Source: Prunella strophiata (taxonomy: Eukaryota > Chordata > Aves > Passeriformes > Prunellidae). Taken from it: a stretch of 64,000 nt of DNA. Shown here one piece after another: positions 1 through 11,821 of the stretch. Made by a program: the position numbers and the translations under genes. Under the pieces are notes generated by a model. The model did not search any database. It was not told the origin of the DNA and saw only the letters and a list, made by a program, of their open reading frames with translations. The stretch lies in contig JAZBQD010000030.1 of the NCBI GenBank assembly GCA_036583965.1, positions 114,377,848 through 114,441,847 of the forward strand, given 5' to 3'. Each line of letters starts with the position of its first letter. Positions within the stretch are counted from its first letter, which is position 1.

Positions 1-400
1 ATAGATATAGATATAGATAGATATAGATATAGATAGATATAGATATAGATATAGATAGATATAGATATAGATATAGATAGATATAGATATAGATAGATAT
101 AGATATAGATATAGATATAGATATAGATATAGATAGATATAGATATAGATAGATATAGATATAGATATAGATATAGATAGATATAGATATAGATATAGAT
201 ATAGATATAGATATAGATAGATATAGATATAGATAGATATAGATATAGATATAGATATAGATATAGATAGATATAGATATAGATAGATATAGATATAGAT
301 ATAGATATAGATATAGATATAGATAGATATAGATATAGATATAGATAGATATAGATATAGAGATATAGAGATATAGAGATATAGAGATATAGAGATATAG
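1..400. repeat. GATA/ATATAG microsatellite
   Basis: The window opens inside a simple repeat made of alternating ATAGAT and ATATAG steps, changing to ATATAGAG for the last forty bases. It has no coding content and continues beyond the left edge. Confidence 0.97.
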
Positions 401-2097
401 AATTTGCCCACATAAAAGTTGCCCACATAAAAGTCTCTGAAAAATGAGAGAAAAAGAGAAGGAAACTTTGGGAGTATTTTCTCCCTCCTAATAGTTAATT
501 ATAACTACAAATCTGAAATGTCTTCCTTCTGTCCAGCAGCACCACAAAATATTTAACAAGATTTGGATCCTGATGAGGTTTATTTCTAGACTTCACTTTG
601 AACAAATAATTACTGGTGTTCCTAATCCTGGGGTTAGTTTTGTGTGGAAAGAGGAGTCCCAATGCCAATACATATGGCCAGGGACATTTGAGCTGATTGA
701 GAAATCCAGGCTTTTTTTTTTTTTTTTTCCCTGGAAACAGATATAAGGCCATTCTAGAACTTTCTAAATTAACCCTGTTTAAATTTAAATACTGGAAAAA
801 TGTCACCCACAAATGGGGTCTTTATCCCTCTCCTTCCCATCAGCTGCTATTCCAAACCTCTGGGCAGTGATTTTATTGCTCTGTGTTGGTTTTCCTTGCT
901 CAGTGAGGGGGGGATTCTCAGCATTTCTTGCAATACCCACCCCTCCTCAACAGGAACCCACATGGGAATGTTTCATCTGGCCAGTTAAACATCAGCTGGA
1001 AAAAGCATTTGACAATAACCTGTGGAGAAGCAGCTCAGCACTGACAGGGGCTGATGAGCAAATAGATTTTCCCCAACCCTGTTTCCTGTGACTTGCTCTT
1101 CAGAACTGCTCAATGAATTAAAAGATGCAACTCATAAATATTAATTATTTAATATTTTTTTGTTGTCGTTCATACCATTGCAGTGGTTTGAAAGATGTTT
1201 TAAAGATAAATCAAATGAGAATCCTCTGAAAAGGTTCATCAAATACAGACAAGCTGTGGGAGGAGATGAAAACAGCTGAGAGGAAAGAGCTCAGGAGGAA
1301 TTTGCCCATGGAAAGGCTGCTCAGGCCTTGGCAGGGGCTGCCCAGGGAGCTTTGCAGTGCCCATCCCTGCAGGTGTGCCCTGCAGGTGGCACTGAGTGCT
1401 CTGGGCTGGGGACAAGGTGGCCATGGGGCACAGCTGGCACTGCATGGGCTGGCAGGGCTTTGCCAGCCCCAGGGATTTGGGAATTCTGTGCCAGGGAGGT
1501 GCAGAGGATCCCTCCAGCCCCAGGAAGAACCTCACAGGAATTGCAGTGACCTGTCAAGGTGCAAACAGGACCCCAAAACTCATCCAGGGGAGGCTGTGAC
1601 AAGAAGCCAGAACAAATTTTAGTTGGTTCTTGTGGCAGGAGCCTGGGCAAGGAGTTGGAAATTCTGTCCTCTTGTCTGTCCTCCTGTCCTCCTGTCCTCC
1701 AAACACCAACACAGTGAACAGAGTTGCAAGACAACAACTCCTGCATGAATTAAGCCACAAATTAATTCCTCACATCTTTCTCCAATTTCAGAGCTCTGAC
1801 AGATCAGAATTCCCTGTGATCTTTGGCTCTCCTCAGCCCCTGCAGCCCCACCAACTCAGGGTCAAACTCTGCCTTTTCCCCAACCCAGAACAGAAGAAAA
1901 ATCCCCAACTTGAGGACATTTTCAGGGCTGAGGAGTCCCTGGGGGCACAGTGACTCTTTGGCATCGCTTTCCAGGGCTCAGGTTACACCTGAGAGCGGCG
2001 TCACCCTGCACAACAAGGGGAACATCAAAACCTGGCTCCTGTTACTCCCCCACAGATTTGTTGCCAGCCAGGAGCTCCTGTGGCAGAGCTGCACAAG
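401..2097. other. non-coding stretch, no recognised gene
   Basis: Only short open frames occur here, with no recognisable protein. A T-rich run lies at about 714-728. Bases 1266-1980 are moderately GC-rich, in the CCAGGG/CTGCAG style of old bird retroelement sequence, but I could not assign them to a family. Confidence 0.6.
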
Positions 2098-2720
2098 TGT
2101 CGGTGTCTCTCTGTACTTTGAGATGACTCCGATCAGTGAGAAAGTCTCTGTGTTCTGGTTTGAGAAACTGAAGAAGGAGTCAGGAGTTTCTTGTGCAGTT
2201 TTCAAGGTTGTTTATTGTTTTTTATCTAGTAGATTTTTCTCCTGGCCAGCCCAGGTCCGTTCAGCAGGCCAGTTGGGAGTGCACTGCCCACCTCTGGGGC
2301 GGTGTTGAGTTTTTATACTAAAAACTCCCTGTACATTATTTACTATTCTTTTTCAATACCTATCACCCGTGTCACAGAGTCTACCTCTACTCTAAACCAA
2401 TCCAAAAGTGCCACCATCACCCAGAAGATGGAGGGCCTGAAGAAGAAGAAAGAAGGGCAGAACACGCCTAAATTCCTCCATCTCGGCCCCCGAACCCTTA
2501 TCTAAAAAACCCTAAAATTCTACATTTTCACCCTGTGAGAAACTTATTATTACTCTATTTCATTTGTGTAGCTTGTAATTCTTCACATAAAGTTGGTAAT
2601 CTTTTCCATGGCTCAAGATCAAAGGCACAGGGGTCTTGGACTCTGTGCCAAGGTCTCTGAGCCCCCTGCCAGGGGCTGGAGCCATCCAGGACAGCCAGAG
2701 GAATGTCTTGACTTCTGACA
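2098..2720 (-). mobile_element. solo LTR of an endogenous retrovirus (ERVK-like), copy 1
   Basis: This 623-bp element has TGTC...GACA ends and is flanked by a perfect 6-bp direct repeat, CACAAG (2092-2097 and 2721-2726). On the minus strand it aligns along its whole length with the element at 11194-11821, including an A-rich TATA-like box in the middle and an AATAAA-type signal near the downstream end. Six-base target duplications are typical of class II (ERVK) retroviruses. No internal retroviral genes lie next to it, so it is a solo LTR left by recombination. Confidence 0.88.
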
Positions 2721-3305
2721 CACAAGCCTCAGGCAGGGACATTTCCCTGGCTCTTTCCCCATCCCTGAATTTTTGGGTGCATTCTTCACTCGCGGTTTGG
2801 TCCTGTCAGGTGGCTCTGACACGGACACGACTGCAAGGGACAAACAGGAATTGGCCCAGGGTCTCTAAACCAGCCATCAACAGCTTTCCCTGGGCTGGAA
2901 AAACATTCAGGAGGGTGTTACTGTCACTGGGCCAGGAGCAGGGCAAAAAAATGCCTGCTGAGATATTTCTGTAACACATCTTCCCTCTTCCAAACCAGAT
3001 TTTAGGGCTCTGCTATTAAAAATGACTGGATAAAGCAAGGAGTTATACTATTTTTGTTTTCATTTTCCCCTCATTGAAAAAAAAAAAAAATGAAAAACAT
3101 CTTGAAATGTCTACATCTACCAAAAAGAAAAAAAAATTAAAAATCCTGATTTCTTTTTCTTCTCTGCTTAGGGGGAATGTTTCTTCAAATAAACAAAGAT
3201 TAAAAACACCACAAAAATGAACTCATTTTTTGGTTCATTTTTCAGTTTGCTGCAATTTGAAATATAGACATAAATAAATGCTTCAGCAGAATGCAAAGTA
3301 AATAT
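2721..3305. other. non-coding stretch
   Basis: No gene was recognised. Poly-A runs lie at about 3077-3090 and 3121-3140, in AT-rich sequence with many short stops. Confidence 0.5.
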
Positions 3306-3309
3306 AAAT

Positions 3310-3440
3310 AACAGTAAATGGGGCCCTGAGCAAGCTGATCTGTGAATGCCATCCCTGCTCTTGGCAGGGGGGTTGGAATCAGAGGGTCTTTAACCCAAAC
3401 CATTCTGTGATTCTAAATGTATTCAGTGATTCTAAATATA
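3310..3440 (+). mobile_element. CR1 LINE 3' end fragment
   Basis: The segment reads in the sense direction as the end of a CR1 element: a GGCAGGGGGGTTGGAA block, a degenerate AACCCAAACCATTCTGTGATT block, then imperfect copies of the terminal ATTCT-type octamer. It is 5'-truncated, as most CR1 copies are. Confidence 0.8.
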
Positions 3441-4682
3441 TTAAATAGATATATTCATAAAAATTATAAATTTCTTCTGTTCTGTGTTGGGAAAATGCCT
3501 GCTTCTGGCAATATTTAAAATAAATCTTTGTAGATGTCTTTGTAAGCAAACCTGGCTACTCCACCAGCAAATCCAAGCAAATCCAAGGGCCAGATTTGAA
3601 ATGAACATAAAAAGCAAATGATCACAGCTTGCTTTAGAGCTCAAACACTTCTCAGAGGGTGAGGAGGAGAATTTGGACCTGGATTTGAGGATTAATGGCC
3701 TGAATATTGCAGGAAGGCTGAGGAGATGATCCTGATGGGCCAAACAGGTTCAAGAAGACTTTTCAGTGCCTTTGAATGATCAACTCCTTTTATTACCAGC
3801 ACAGAAATTCCTTTATCCAAGGACAGCTCCCACACCCAGGCCCCAGCAACAGAGCTAAAGGACAAGCTGACTTCTCCCTTATCCACCAGGCTGGACACAG
3901 AGGAAAGGGAAACATGCAAAATGGCTTTTGAGGGAGAACAGCAGCAGATTCAGTCCCTGGGGATTTATCTGTGACAAGTTTGTTCTGTTGGAGTTGTTTT
4001 TCAGATTGCATTGACCCCGAGTCACTTGGAGCAAAAAGGAGGCTGTGACATCTCTTGTAGCACAAAACAATCAAACCTTATTTCTTGCAAATAAATAGAA
4101 GAGAATTAAAAAAAAAAAAATTTAAAAAAAGAAGAAGAAGAAGAAGCTGTGGTGATCTGTTTGAGGAAGTAGAAAAATGTCAAGACATAATTGCAGCTTC
4201 CCTTTCACTACAGGAGAGTCTGTAGTGGGCCTCCTCCCTCATTTCTCACAGTAGGTGCCTCCAGAGCTGGATTAATGGCTCCTCTCCCCCAGCCAGGTGC
4301 TAATGAAATGATGATACAGTTATTTCCAGCTCTGAGCACAACCTCCAGCTGGCAAATTGCTGGGACGTGCCCGTGAAACAGAGACAGGAGGAGGTGGGGC
4401 TACTGCTAAATAGGAGCTGTAATAATCAGATATTAATGATACTGAAAACTGAGTGGTATTTACCCTGAAACTCAGGGAGAAAATACCCTCAGGCTGTTTT
4501 TTATTTTCAATTTCAGTAGAGATTATCTTGTTTCTTTTTTTTACTTCTGCCCAGCTGAACACTGCTCTCCTTTCTGTGCCCAGTTTGGCACCGTTTGGGG
4601 GCAAGGAACAATTTATCCTCTAAATTTTGTTGTGATGACTCTCAGCCCTCAGGAAGAGCTGGGATCAGTCATCATTTGAATT
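3441..4682. other. non-coding stretch with A-rich and GAA microsatellite
   Basis: No gene was recognised. An A-rich run followed by (GAA)n lies at about 4107-4146. Confidence 0.5.
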
Positions 4683-4885
4683 AATCATGGAATCACACAA
4701 GGTTTGGGTTGGGAGGGCCCTAAAAGCTCCTCTCAATCCACCCCTGCCATGGCAGGGACACCTTCCACAACCCCAAGCCCTGTCCAGCCTGGCCTTGGAC
4801 ACTTCCAGGGATGGGGAGTCCAAAATTTTCCTGGATAATCAATTCCAGGACCTCCCCACACTCACAGCTCTGCCCTTCATGAAGT
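4683..4885 (-). mobile_element. CR1 LINE 3' end fragment
   Basis: Read on the minus strand, this matches the CR1 3' region: a beginning equivalent to 'CCCTGGAAGTGTCCAAGGCC', the CTGCCATGGCAGG core, and the terminal CCCAAACC block next to TGATTCCATGATT. Confidence 0.85.
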
Positions 4886-6289
4886 GACAGAAAGGTTTGC
4901 AAACTTATGGTGAAATTCTGCACGTTTTTCCTGCCCCTTGTGCTTTTCTGTCACTGCTTTTGTTGAAGTGTTTTGTGGAGGAAATATCTTGATGAAAATC
5001 TATCTGGGCAATCATTCCAATTAAAGTTAAAAAATAATTAAAAAAGGACAGACTATATTCTTTTTTGTCTCACCTGATTAAAAAAAAAATAAAAAACTGC
5101 AAGCCCAGGATTTGTAGCTGGCGCTTGTGCCTGAAGGATGAATTTTGTGTGGCTGTAGCAGAGGTTTTCACTCCAAAGTGCTCAGTGGATTTCCTACACT
5201 CAGTGCAAATTCTGAGCATCTTTTCTTACAATTAAATTATTAAATTTGCCTTCTGTACAAACAAAAATCGAGGCGCCTGAGGGCGGGGCTGAGGAGCCTT
5301 GAGTGTCAAATCTGCCTCAGCCTGCTGCAATTTGGTGAAAAATGGAAGTTCTGTGGCTGCCTTTGTTCTGCTCTTGGCCCAACGCCACAGAGCGCCACGA
5401 GAGCGCTTTCTGCCTCGAGCTGCAGTGCCTCAGCTCCTCCAGAACCTGCTCTGATCTATTCCACTCCAACCCATCCCCAGACCAGGAGATTATTTTACAC
5501 TTGTGCCTGATTTACCTGGTTCCACCCCCAGAGCAGGAGGGTGTGCAGCTACAGGATGGGCTCAGCCACCACGAAACTGCTGCTCCCCAATAATTAATCC
5601 AAACAAGGCCCTGTTTTGGCTGCTGCTGGGGTGTCTCCAAGTGCCTGCAAGGGCAGGGCAGCTGCTGATGTCTGTCCCCAGCCCCTTGTGGATGCTGCCA
5701 GCGTGGTTTTCCTCCCCTGCTTCCCTCTCTGCTTGGCTCACGCCCCGCGCGCGGCCGGCGCTGCGCAGCGGAAAAACCCAGCCAGGCTCACGTGCCAGGA
5801 GCTGTCTGCTGCCTTTTATCAGCTCCTCTGCATCCCTCCCCTCTCACCACCTGCTGCCAGCCATGATCTGCCCAAAAAATGAACGTTTCAGCCGTGGGGA
5901 TTTCAGCTGTGCTCCAAGCCTGGCCTGTGCAGAGCCTGTGCAGAGGCCGCTCCTGCCCTGGGACAGGACACTGCAGGTGTCACCTTCTCTGTGGCCCTGG
6001 GGACCAGGCTGGCTGCTCTTTGCCTTCTAGAACAATCCCTCAGCTTCTTCCAGAATGGGATTGGGCTTCTCTTTTTGTGTGCAACAGCTGGTTCTGGAAT
6101 CACTTCAAGGAGGGGGCTCGGCAGGGAGGCACGCCAAAACTGCACTGATCGGGCTGAAAAATCACCTCTGGTTTGAGGTGGGATCATCCAATGGTCTGGG
6201 GTGCTGAGGGGCCTCAAAACTGTCCCAGAATGTCCAGTCAGTGTCTGTGGGGTTTGTGTACACCAACACGTGGGACTCACAGAGGATTT
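4886..6289. other. non-coding stretch with GC-rich patches
   Basis: No recognisable protein is present. A GC-box-like GGGCGGGGC lies near 5282-5290 and a CpG cluster at about 5743-5767. A distant promoter is possible, but no transcript structure is visible. Confidence 0.4.
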
Positions 6290-6428
6290 CATTTGGCAGG
6301 GGGGAGGTTTGGAGTCCCCACCCCTGGAGGTGCCCAAGGAAGGGCTGGAGGTGGCACTCAGTGACAAAGTGGGGATCCCGATGGTCTGGGAGGGCTTTTC
6401 CACCCTCAGTGACCCCATGAATCCGTGA
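6290..6428 (+). mobile_element. CR1-like LINE 3' fragment
   Basis: The order 'CCTGGAGGTGCCCAAGGA', 'GGCTGGAGGTGGCACTCAGTG', 'GGTCTGGGAGGGCTTTTCCA', 'CCTCAGTGA...' is that of a second CR1 subfamily 3' end in sense orientation. Confidence 0.7.
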
Positions 6429-6549
6429 AAGAACAATTGGTAGGGGCTCTGTGCTACAGGGATCACTCTGTCTGTCCCCCCCTGGCTGCTCATTCCCGTT
6501 TTCCCCGAGCTGCCCAGCACCCAGGAGTTGGTATCCCGGGAATCCCGTG

Positions 6550-6960
6550 GCTCCCATCCCACCCGGGGACGCAGCACCCCTCTGCCCTTCTGGCGAGCAG
6601 AAAATGAATCTTTTTTCCCAGCAGAACCGCCGGGCACAGCTCGGCTGCCCCGCGGCCGTGCGTGCTGGAGGGAGGGAGCATCTCTGCCTGGCGATGTCGC
6701 TTAGCAACGCGGCAGCATCCGCGCTGGCACAGCCGCCACTGCGGGCGCACGGAGCCGTCCCCGTGTGCCCAGCTGTGCCCAGCTGTGCCCGGCTGTGCCC
6801 GGCTGTGCCCGGCTGTGCCCGGCTGTGCCCGGCTCCCCGGCGCTGCCTCCCCGAGCCGAGGATGCCCCGCGATGCCGTGCCAGCCCAAAACGCGCCGCTG
6901 GCCGCTCCTCGCTGCTGGTTCGGAGGGGAGCGAGCAGTGGAATTTTACAGCTCCGTCGCA
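6550..6960. promoter_or_regulatory. CpG-rich patch with an RFX X-box-like site
   Basis: CpG dinucleotides cluster here, against a CpG-poor background on either side. At 6696-6708 the sequence GTCGCTTAGCAAC resembles an RFX X-box: a half site GTCGCT (one mismatch to GTNRCC), one spacer base, and a perfect AGCAAC half site. A short array of the 10-bp TGTGCCCGGC repeat (6765-6835) sits inside the patch. It may be a promoter or first exon, but I cannot identify the gene it would serve. Confidence 0.4.
6765..6835. repeat. short 10-bp minisatellite (TGTGCCCRGC)
   Basis: About seven copies of a 10-bp unit belong to the same family as the larger array at 7351-7850, here mostly with CCGG instead of CCAG. 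Confidence 0.85.
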
Positions 6961-7080
6961 TGATGCTCTCGCTCGCAGCCGGTCCCATGGCCTGGCTCAC
7001 AGCTCCGACAAACCCTAAAGTCAGATCACAATGGTGTGACTCACTCTGGAACTAAAGATAGATCTTGTCAGAGATGCCTC

Positions 7081-7345
7081 GGGAGCCCTGGGGGCACGAG
7101 GTTGTGCTCTGGGGTGGGTTTCTCCCCCTGCTCTCCCGCTGCTGATGCTGCCGAGGTTTGGGAATTGCCAGGGGCAGGTGTGGCTCACGCTTTGGGATCT
7201 GCAGGAGAACACGGGGGACTCACAGGAGTGTGAGCTTGGCCTCACTCGAGTCACTGTGGCACAGGGTGGGGACTCCCAAAAAGCACCACGTGGGCACCTG
7301 GCCACAGAAATGAGGGAGAAACATTCTTAGGAGAGATTTCTTCAG
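7081..7345. repeat. left flanking direct repeat of the 10-bp minisatellite
   Basis: This segment recurs in the same orientation at 7851-8055. Shared landmarks in order are AGCCCTGGGGGCACGA, GCCGAGGTTTGGGAATTGCC, GAGAACACGGGGG, CGAGTCACTGTG and CACAGAATG. The copies differ by many small indels, so the duplication is not recent. Confidence 0.85.
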
Positions 7346-7350
7346 TGCAT

Positions 7351-7850
7351 TGCCCAGCTGTGCCCAGCTGTGCCCAGCTGTGCCCAGCTGTGCCCAGCTG
7401 TGCCCAGCTGTGCCCAGCTGTGCCCAGCTGTGCCCAGCTGTGCCCAGCTGTGCCCAGCTGTGCCCAGCTGTGCCCAGCTGTGCCCAGCTGTGCCCAGCTG
7501 TGCCCAGCTGTGCCCAGCTGTGCCCAGCTGTGCCCAGCTGTGCCCAGCTGTGCCCAGCTGTGCCCAGCTGTGCCCAGCTGTGCCCAGCTGTGCCCAGCTG
7601 TGCCCAGCTGTGCCCAGCTGTGCCCAGCTGTGCCCAGCTGTGCCCAGCTGTGCCCAGCTGTGCCCAGCTGTGCCCAGCTGTGCCCAGCTGTGCCCAGCTG
7701 TGCCCAGCTGTGCCCAGCTGTGCCCAGCTGTGCCCAGCTGTGCCCAGCTGTGCCCAGCTGTGCCCAGCTGTGCCCAGCTGTGCCCAGCTGTGCCCAGCTG
7801 TGCCCAGCTGTGCCCAGCTGTGCCCAGCTGTGCCCAGCTGTGCCCAGCTG
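7351..7850. repeat. 10-bp minisatellite TGCCCAGCTG, about 50 copies
   Basis: This is an essentially perfect head-to-tail array. Each unit carries one palindromic CAGCTG E-box. Because 10 is not a multiple of 3 and the unit lacks stops, several frames stay open on both strands; these are not genes. Confidence 0.98.
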
Positions 7851-8055
7851 AGCCCTGGGGGCACGATGTGTCGGGGGGGTTCTCCCTGCTCTCCGGTGTT
7901 GCCGAGGTTTGGGAATTGCCAGGGGCAGGTTGGCTCACGCTGGGATCGCGGAGAACACGGGGGCTCACAGGGTGGAGCTTTCACGAGTCACTGTGCACAG
8001 GGTGGGACTCCAAAAGCATAGTTCCGTGCCACAGAATGGGGAGGAAATTCTAGAG
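7851..8055. repeat. right flanking direct repeat of the 10-bp minisatellite
   Basis: This is the shorter partner of 7081-7345, in direct orientation, beginning immediately after the last array unit with AGCCCTGGGGGCACGA. Confidence 0.85.
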
Positions 8056-9114
8056 AGATCTCAGGCATTACATTTTTATTTCAGTGCTCACCCCTCAGCT
8101 GTTTGAAACGGAGCAGGGCTGGTGCAGGACACAAAGAGAAGCAGCCAAGACCCCAAGAAAGACAACAGGGGCTCTTTCCCCAGGAGCAGCAGCCCCTGAG
8201 AAGGCCACAGAGTGTCCCAGGGAAGTGGCAGGACAGGCCAGACCTGCTCTGATTGTCACCCCAGCCACCCCTGTGGCAGTGTCTGGGCTGTGGGGACATG
8301 GGGAACACAGCTCTGCTGAAGCTCCAGGGGCACAATCCTGTCCTGAAGGACACAAAGGACCCTGAACTTCCCCCCAGCCAAGCACAGGCTTGACTTTTAT
8401 CCCTCCATAAACACAGCAATGGAAAGTGGCAGGTGAGGGAGCTGGAGCCCGTTCAGCCCTGTACAATTCCACTGCTGTCAAAGGCATTGCAGCAGGGACA
8501 AAACCCAGGCATTATTTTTAACCTGGCCATTTCCTTCCATGCCCTTCACTCAGGAAATCCCTATGCCAGTGCATGGTTGGAGTCATGTGAACCTCCCCAG
8601 TGTGACTGCTCATGTCCTCAGAGTTAAACACATGCCCAGATCCACGAGGACTGGGGCCTGAAACAGCATCACAGGGGAAGGAGAAGGGGTGGGAGGGTGG
8701 GAATTCCTGAGCAATGTGGGAGAGGGGGCTGCCCACCCGGGCCATGGGAATGTTTCTGGCTGTTTCCCCTTGTCAGCCTGGCAATTCCTCTAAAGCCAGC
8801 AGATTCTTTGGGGCAGCAGTTTAAGGTCTGCCTGCTGTGAAGGGGAGGAGAACCAAACACCCAAAAGGTTCCTAAAGGACAATAAAAAAGAATTAACAAA
8901 GCAGCTTGTTATGCAAATGTCCTTTGGGGGCTGCAATCCCTGTCTGTGGCTTTCCCAGCCTTGCCCTGGTTCCTTGCAGGGAACATCCTCAGGGGCATTC
9001 CCAGGAAACCTCAGCAGAGGTGAAGTTCTGCACTGCTTTGGCTCCCCTTTCCTGCCATTCCTCAAAAATCCTGACTTCCAAACACCAGGAATGATGATCT
9101 CTGAGCACTGCCAG
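8056..9114. other. non-coding stretch, no recognised gene
   Basis: Only short frames occur, with no recognisable domain. The sequence is moderately GC-rich, and some pieces resemble degraded retroelement sequence. Confidence 0.5.
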
Positions 9115-9460
9115 CAATGCCAGGATCACCAGGGTGGGAAGGGACCTTCAGAATCATCCAGTGCCACCAGCATCACCCCAAGCCCTGTTCCCAAGGCCAC
9201 ATCCAGACTGCTCTGGGACAATCCCAGTGACTCCAAACCTCCCTGGGCAGCTCAGCCCAAGGTTTGACCACTCTGAGAGGAACAAAAATGTCCCAAAGCT
9301 CTACAGAAACCTGAACAGCAACTCTCAAATATTCCTGTGTTGTAGAGATCCAGAGGACAGCCAGGAAAAGATCCACCAAAGGAATTTGGGTGAGGATTTT
9401 TTGTTCAGTTTCACAGGAAGTGTTTTTAAACCTCTCTTTGCCCAAGCCCTGCTTTCAGCC
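9115..9460 (-). mobile_element. CR1 LINE 3' fragment
   Basis: The minus strand reads as CR1: a block around the equivalent of 'CCTCTCAGAGTGGTCAAACC', then 'GAGCTGCCCAGGGAGGTTTG', 'GGGATTGTCCCAGAGCAGTC', and the terminal 'GGTCCCTTCCCACCCTGGTG' with its tail. It is longer than the other fragments in this window. Confidence 0.8.
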
Positions 9461-11193
9461 CTTTCCCAAAAGCCCGAGATGGAGATTAACAACAAATTCT
9501 GACCCCCAGGGTTATGCCATCAACATGTGACCTGAGCCAGGGTGACTCTCACAGGTTCCTCCCTGCCCTATAAATCCCCCAAATCTGCAGATCCCGTGGT
9601 CTCAGCAGAGTCAGTGAGAGCAGCTTTGCTGTAACAGATGAATCCACAGAGAAGATGCTCACACACGTTGTGAACAAGAGTCAGAAGACCTCCTGAATTA
9701 ATTTGTCACTGCTGTGGTGTAAAAGCTCCTAAAAATACCCCTGCCTCTCATGCTCACCCAAATGAGGGGAAACACCACCTTTATTTTTTCAAGCCCCACA
9801 TCCACCAAACTTCCCCTTATTTGTAGGAGGCCTTTTTTTAAAATTCACTACAAGAGCAGCCAGCTCAGTTTTGTCCCAGCTCTCTGTTGCAGGTTTATGG
9901 ATTTGCCATTCAAACAGGCAAACCCATGAAATTCATTTCACAGGACAGTTGACCAAAGGGAATGTGGAATAATGTTCTCTGGGTTTTGACATATGATCAA
10001 GTGCAAGTTTGCTACGAGGAAAGAGGACAAACAACAGCCTTGAAATGGGTAAACCCCTCCACAACAACCACGGTTAATGCACAAATAAAGTCATTTTATT
10101 AGTGTTGGCTTCCCTCTTGTGGCAATGAACAAACTGGAGACCTAATATCTAACCAGGCCTGGTGCTCCTCCTCTGCTTTATTTCCTCCAGAGCCACTTGC
10201 ACATTTCCATAATTTGAGTGACATTTGTGAATTTACAACGATTTTTTTCCCCCGGCAGCGTGTGTGAGAAGGTACCACTGCTATTAATAAACTGTGTTTC
10301 ATCAACAGAATTGAGAGCTATTTATAAAGGATGCTGGTATCTTGCTTTTTTTGCAGATGGGGGAACTGAGGTGTGGAATAATTAGAAGCCAATCAGCAGG
10401 TCCAAAGCTGAGCTGAAAATAGATCCCAAATCTCCTGAGCCTCAGGGCCACGTTCTGCCTGCTCCCCTGCCAAGGTGGGAGATGGTGACACTCAGCTCTT
10501 GGTACCACCTACCCTGTGTCTGTTATTCTCAGAGTTTCCCAAAACAGTTCTTTTTGCCTTTGATATTTCATGGCCAACCTCATTAGATAAATAAATCAAT
10601 CAAATAATTTCCAAGAAAATCCAAGTTGACCCACATCACCTTTCCTGGTTAAAGATTTGCAGTCAGTGTTTATTCCCCCAGCCAGCTCACCCTTAAATTA
10701 ATTTTTTTTCAGGTGTTCTAGAGCATCTTAAAAGAATTTAAGTTGTTTTTTAAAGTCTTCAGGCACCTGGTTGTGGGTTTCTCCCCCTTTTACTGTAGTT
10801 GCATGGAAAATAAATGCAATCACCACGAGCTCTCCCGGAAGCATCACATGCACAACAAAATAAAAATGATGAATCTTTTTCCTATTAAACAACGCTAACC
10901 TGAAACCCCCCTGGGAGGGCAGGAAAATGTGGTTTGAGGTGCTTGATTTTGCAGATAAAGAGCTTTTAGGGGGGTGTTGTGCTGCTGAGGGCAGAGTTCA
11001 GTCACTCAGCTCTACTGACATCGCCCCCGTTTGGAATTCCCCTGACCAGTTTTGTGTGTTTTCAATCATTCTTTCCGGTTTGGAGGCAAAAAAAAAATTA
11101 AAAAAAAATAAAAAAAAGGTTTTCTGTCCCTGCCACTGAGTGAAAAACTCTTTTTTTAGTGGGGAAATGAGTCAGGTCATGCCTGGGCAGGGC
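9461..11193. other. non-coding stretch, no recognised gene
   Basis: AT-rich sequence with A and T runs (for example 11090-11118). A TATA-like CTATAAAT at about 9569 is followed by a purine-rich segment, but no convincing exon follows. Confidence 0.5.
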
Positions 11194-11821
11194 TGTCAGA
11201 ACCCAGCACATCCCTCTGGCTGCCCTGCATGGCTCCAGCCCCTGGCAGGGGGCTCAGAGACCTTGGCACAGAGCCCAAGACCCCTGTGCCTTTGATCCTG
11301 AGTCATGGAAAAGATTACCAACCTTATATGAGGAGTTACAAGCCACACAAATTAAGTAGAGTAATAATAAGTTTATCACAGCATGAAAAAGTAGAATTTT
11401 GGGGTTTTTTAGAATAGGGGTTTGGGGGTCAAGATGGAGGAATTTGGGTGTGTTCTGTCCTTCTTTCTCCTTCTTCATCAGCCTCCATCTTCTGGGTGAT
11501 GGTGGCACTTTTGGATTGGTTCAGAGTAGAGTTGGACTGTGTAACACAGGTGATAGGTATTGGAAAATAACTGTAAATAATGTACAGGTAGTTTTTAGTA
11601 TAAAAAGACAACACCACCCCAGAGGTGGGCAGTGTGCTCAGACTGACCTGCTGAACAGAGCTGGGCTGGTCAGGGAGAAAATTTGTTAGATAAGAAATAA
11701 TAAACAACCTTGCAAACTGCACAAGAAGACTCCTGACTCCTTCTTTGGTTCTCAGGCCAGAACACAGAGACTTTCTGACTGATCAGGGGTCATCTCGAAG
11801 CTGCCTGAGAGAGCTCTGACA
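11194..11821 (+). mobile_element. solo LTR of an endogenous retrovirus (ERVK-like), copy 2
   Basis: This 628-bp element has TGTC...GACA ends and is flanked by CAGGGC and CAGGGG, a 6-bp duplication with one mismatch. It is the same family as 2098-2720 in the opposite orientation. A TATA-like AGTATAAAAAG lies at about 11597-11607 and AATAAA at 11698-11703, giving a plausible U3-R-U5 order. No internal coding region is attached. Confidence 0.85.

Noticed and set aside
1266..2000. Several overlapping 70-140-codon frames on both strands
   Set aside because: Overlapping frames with no domain, no splice signals and GC-rich retroelement-like composition.
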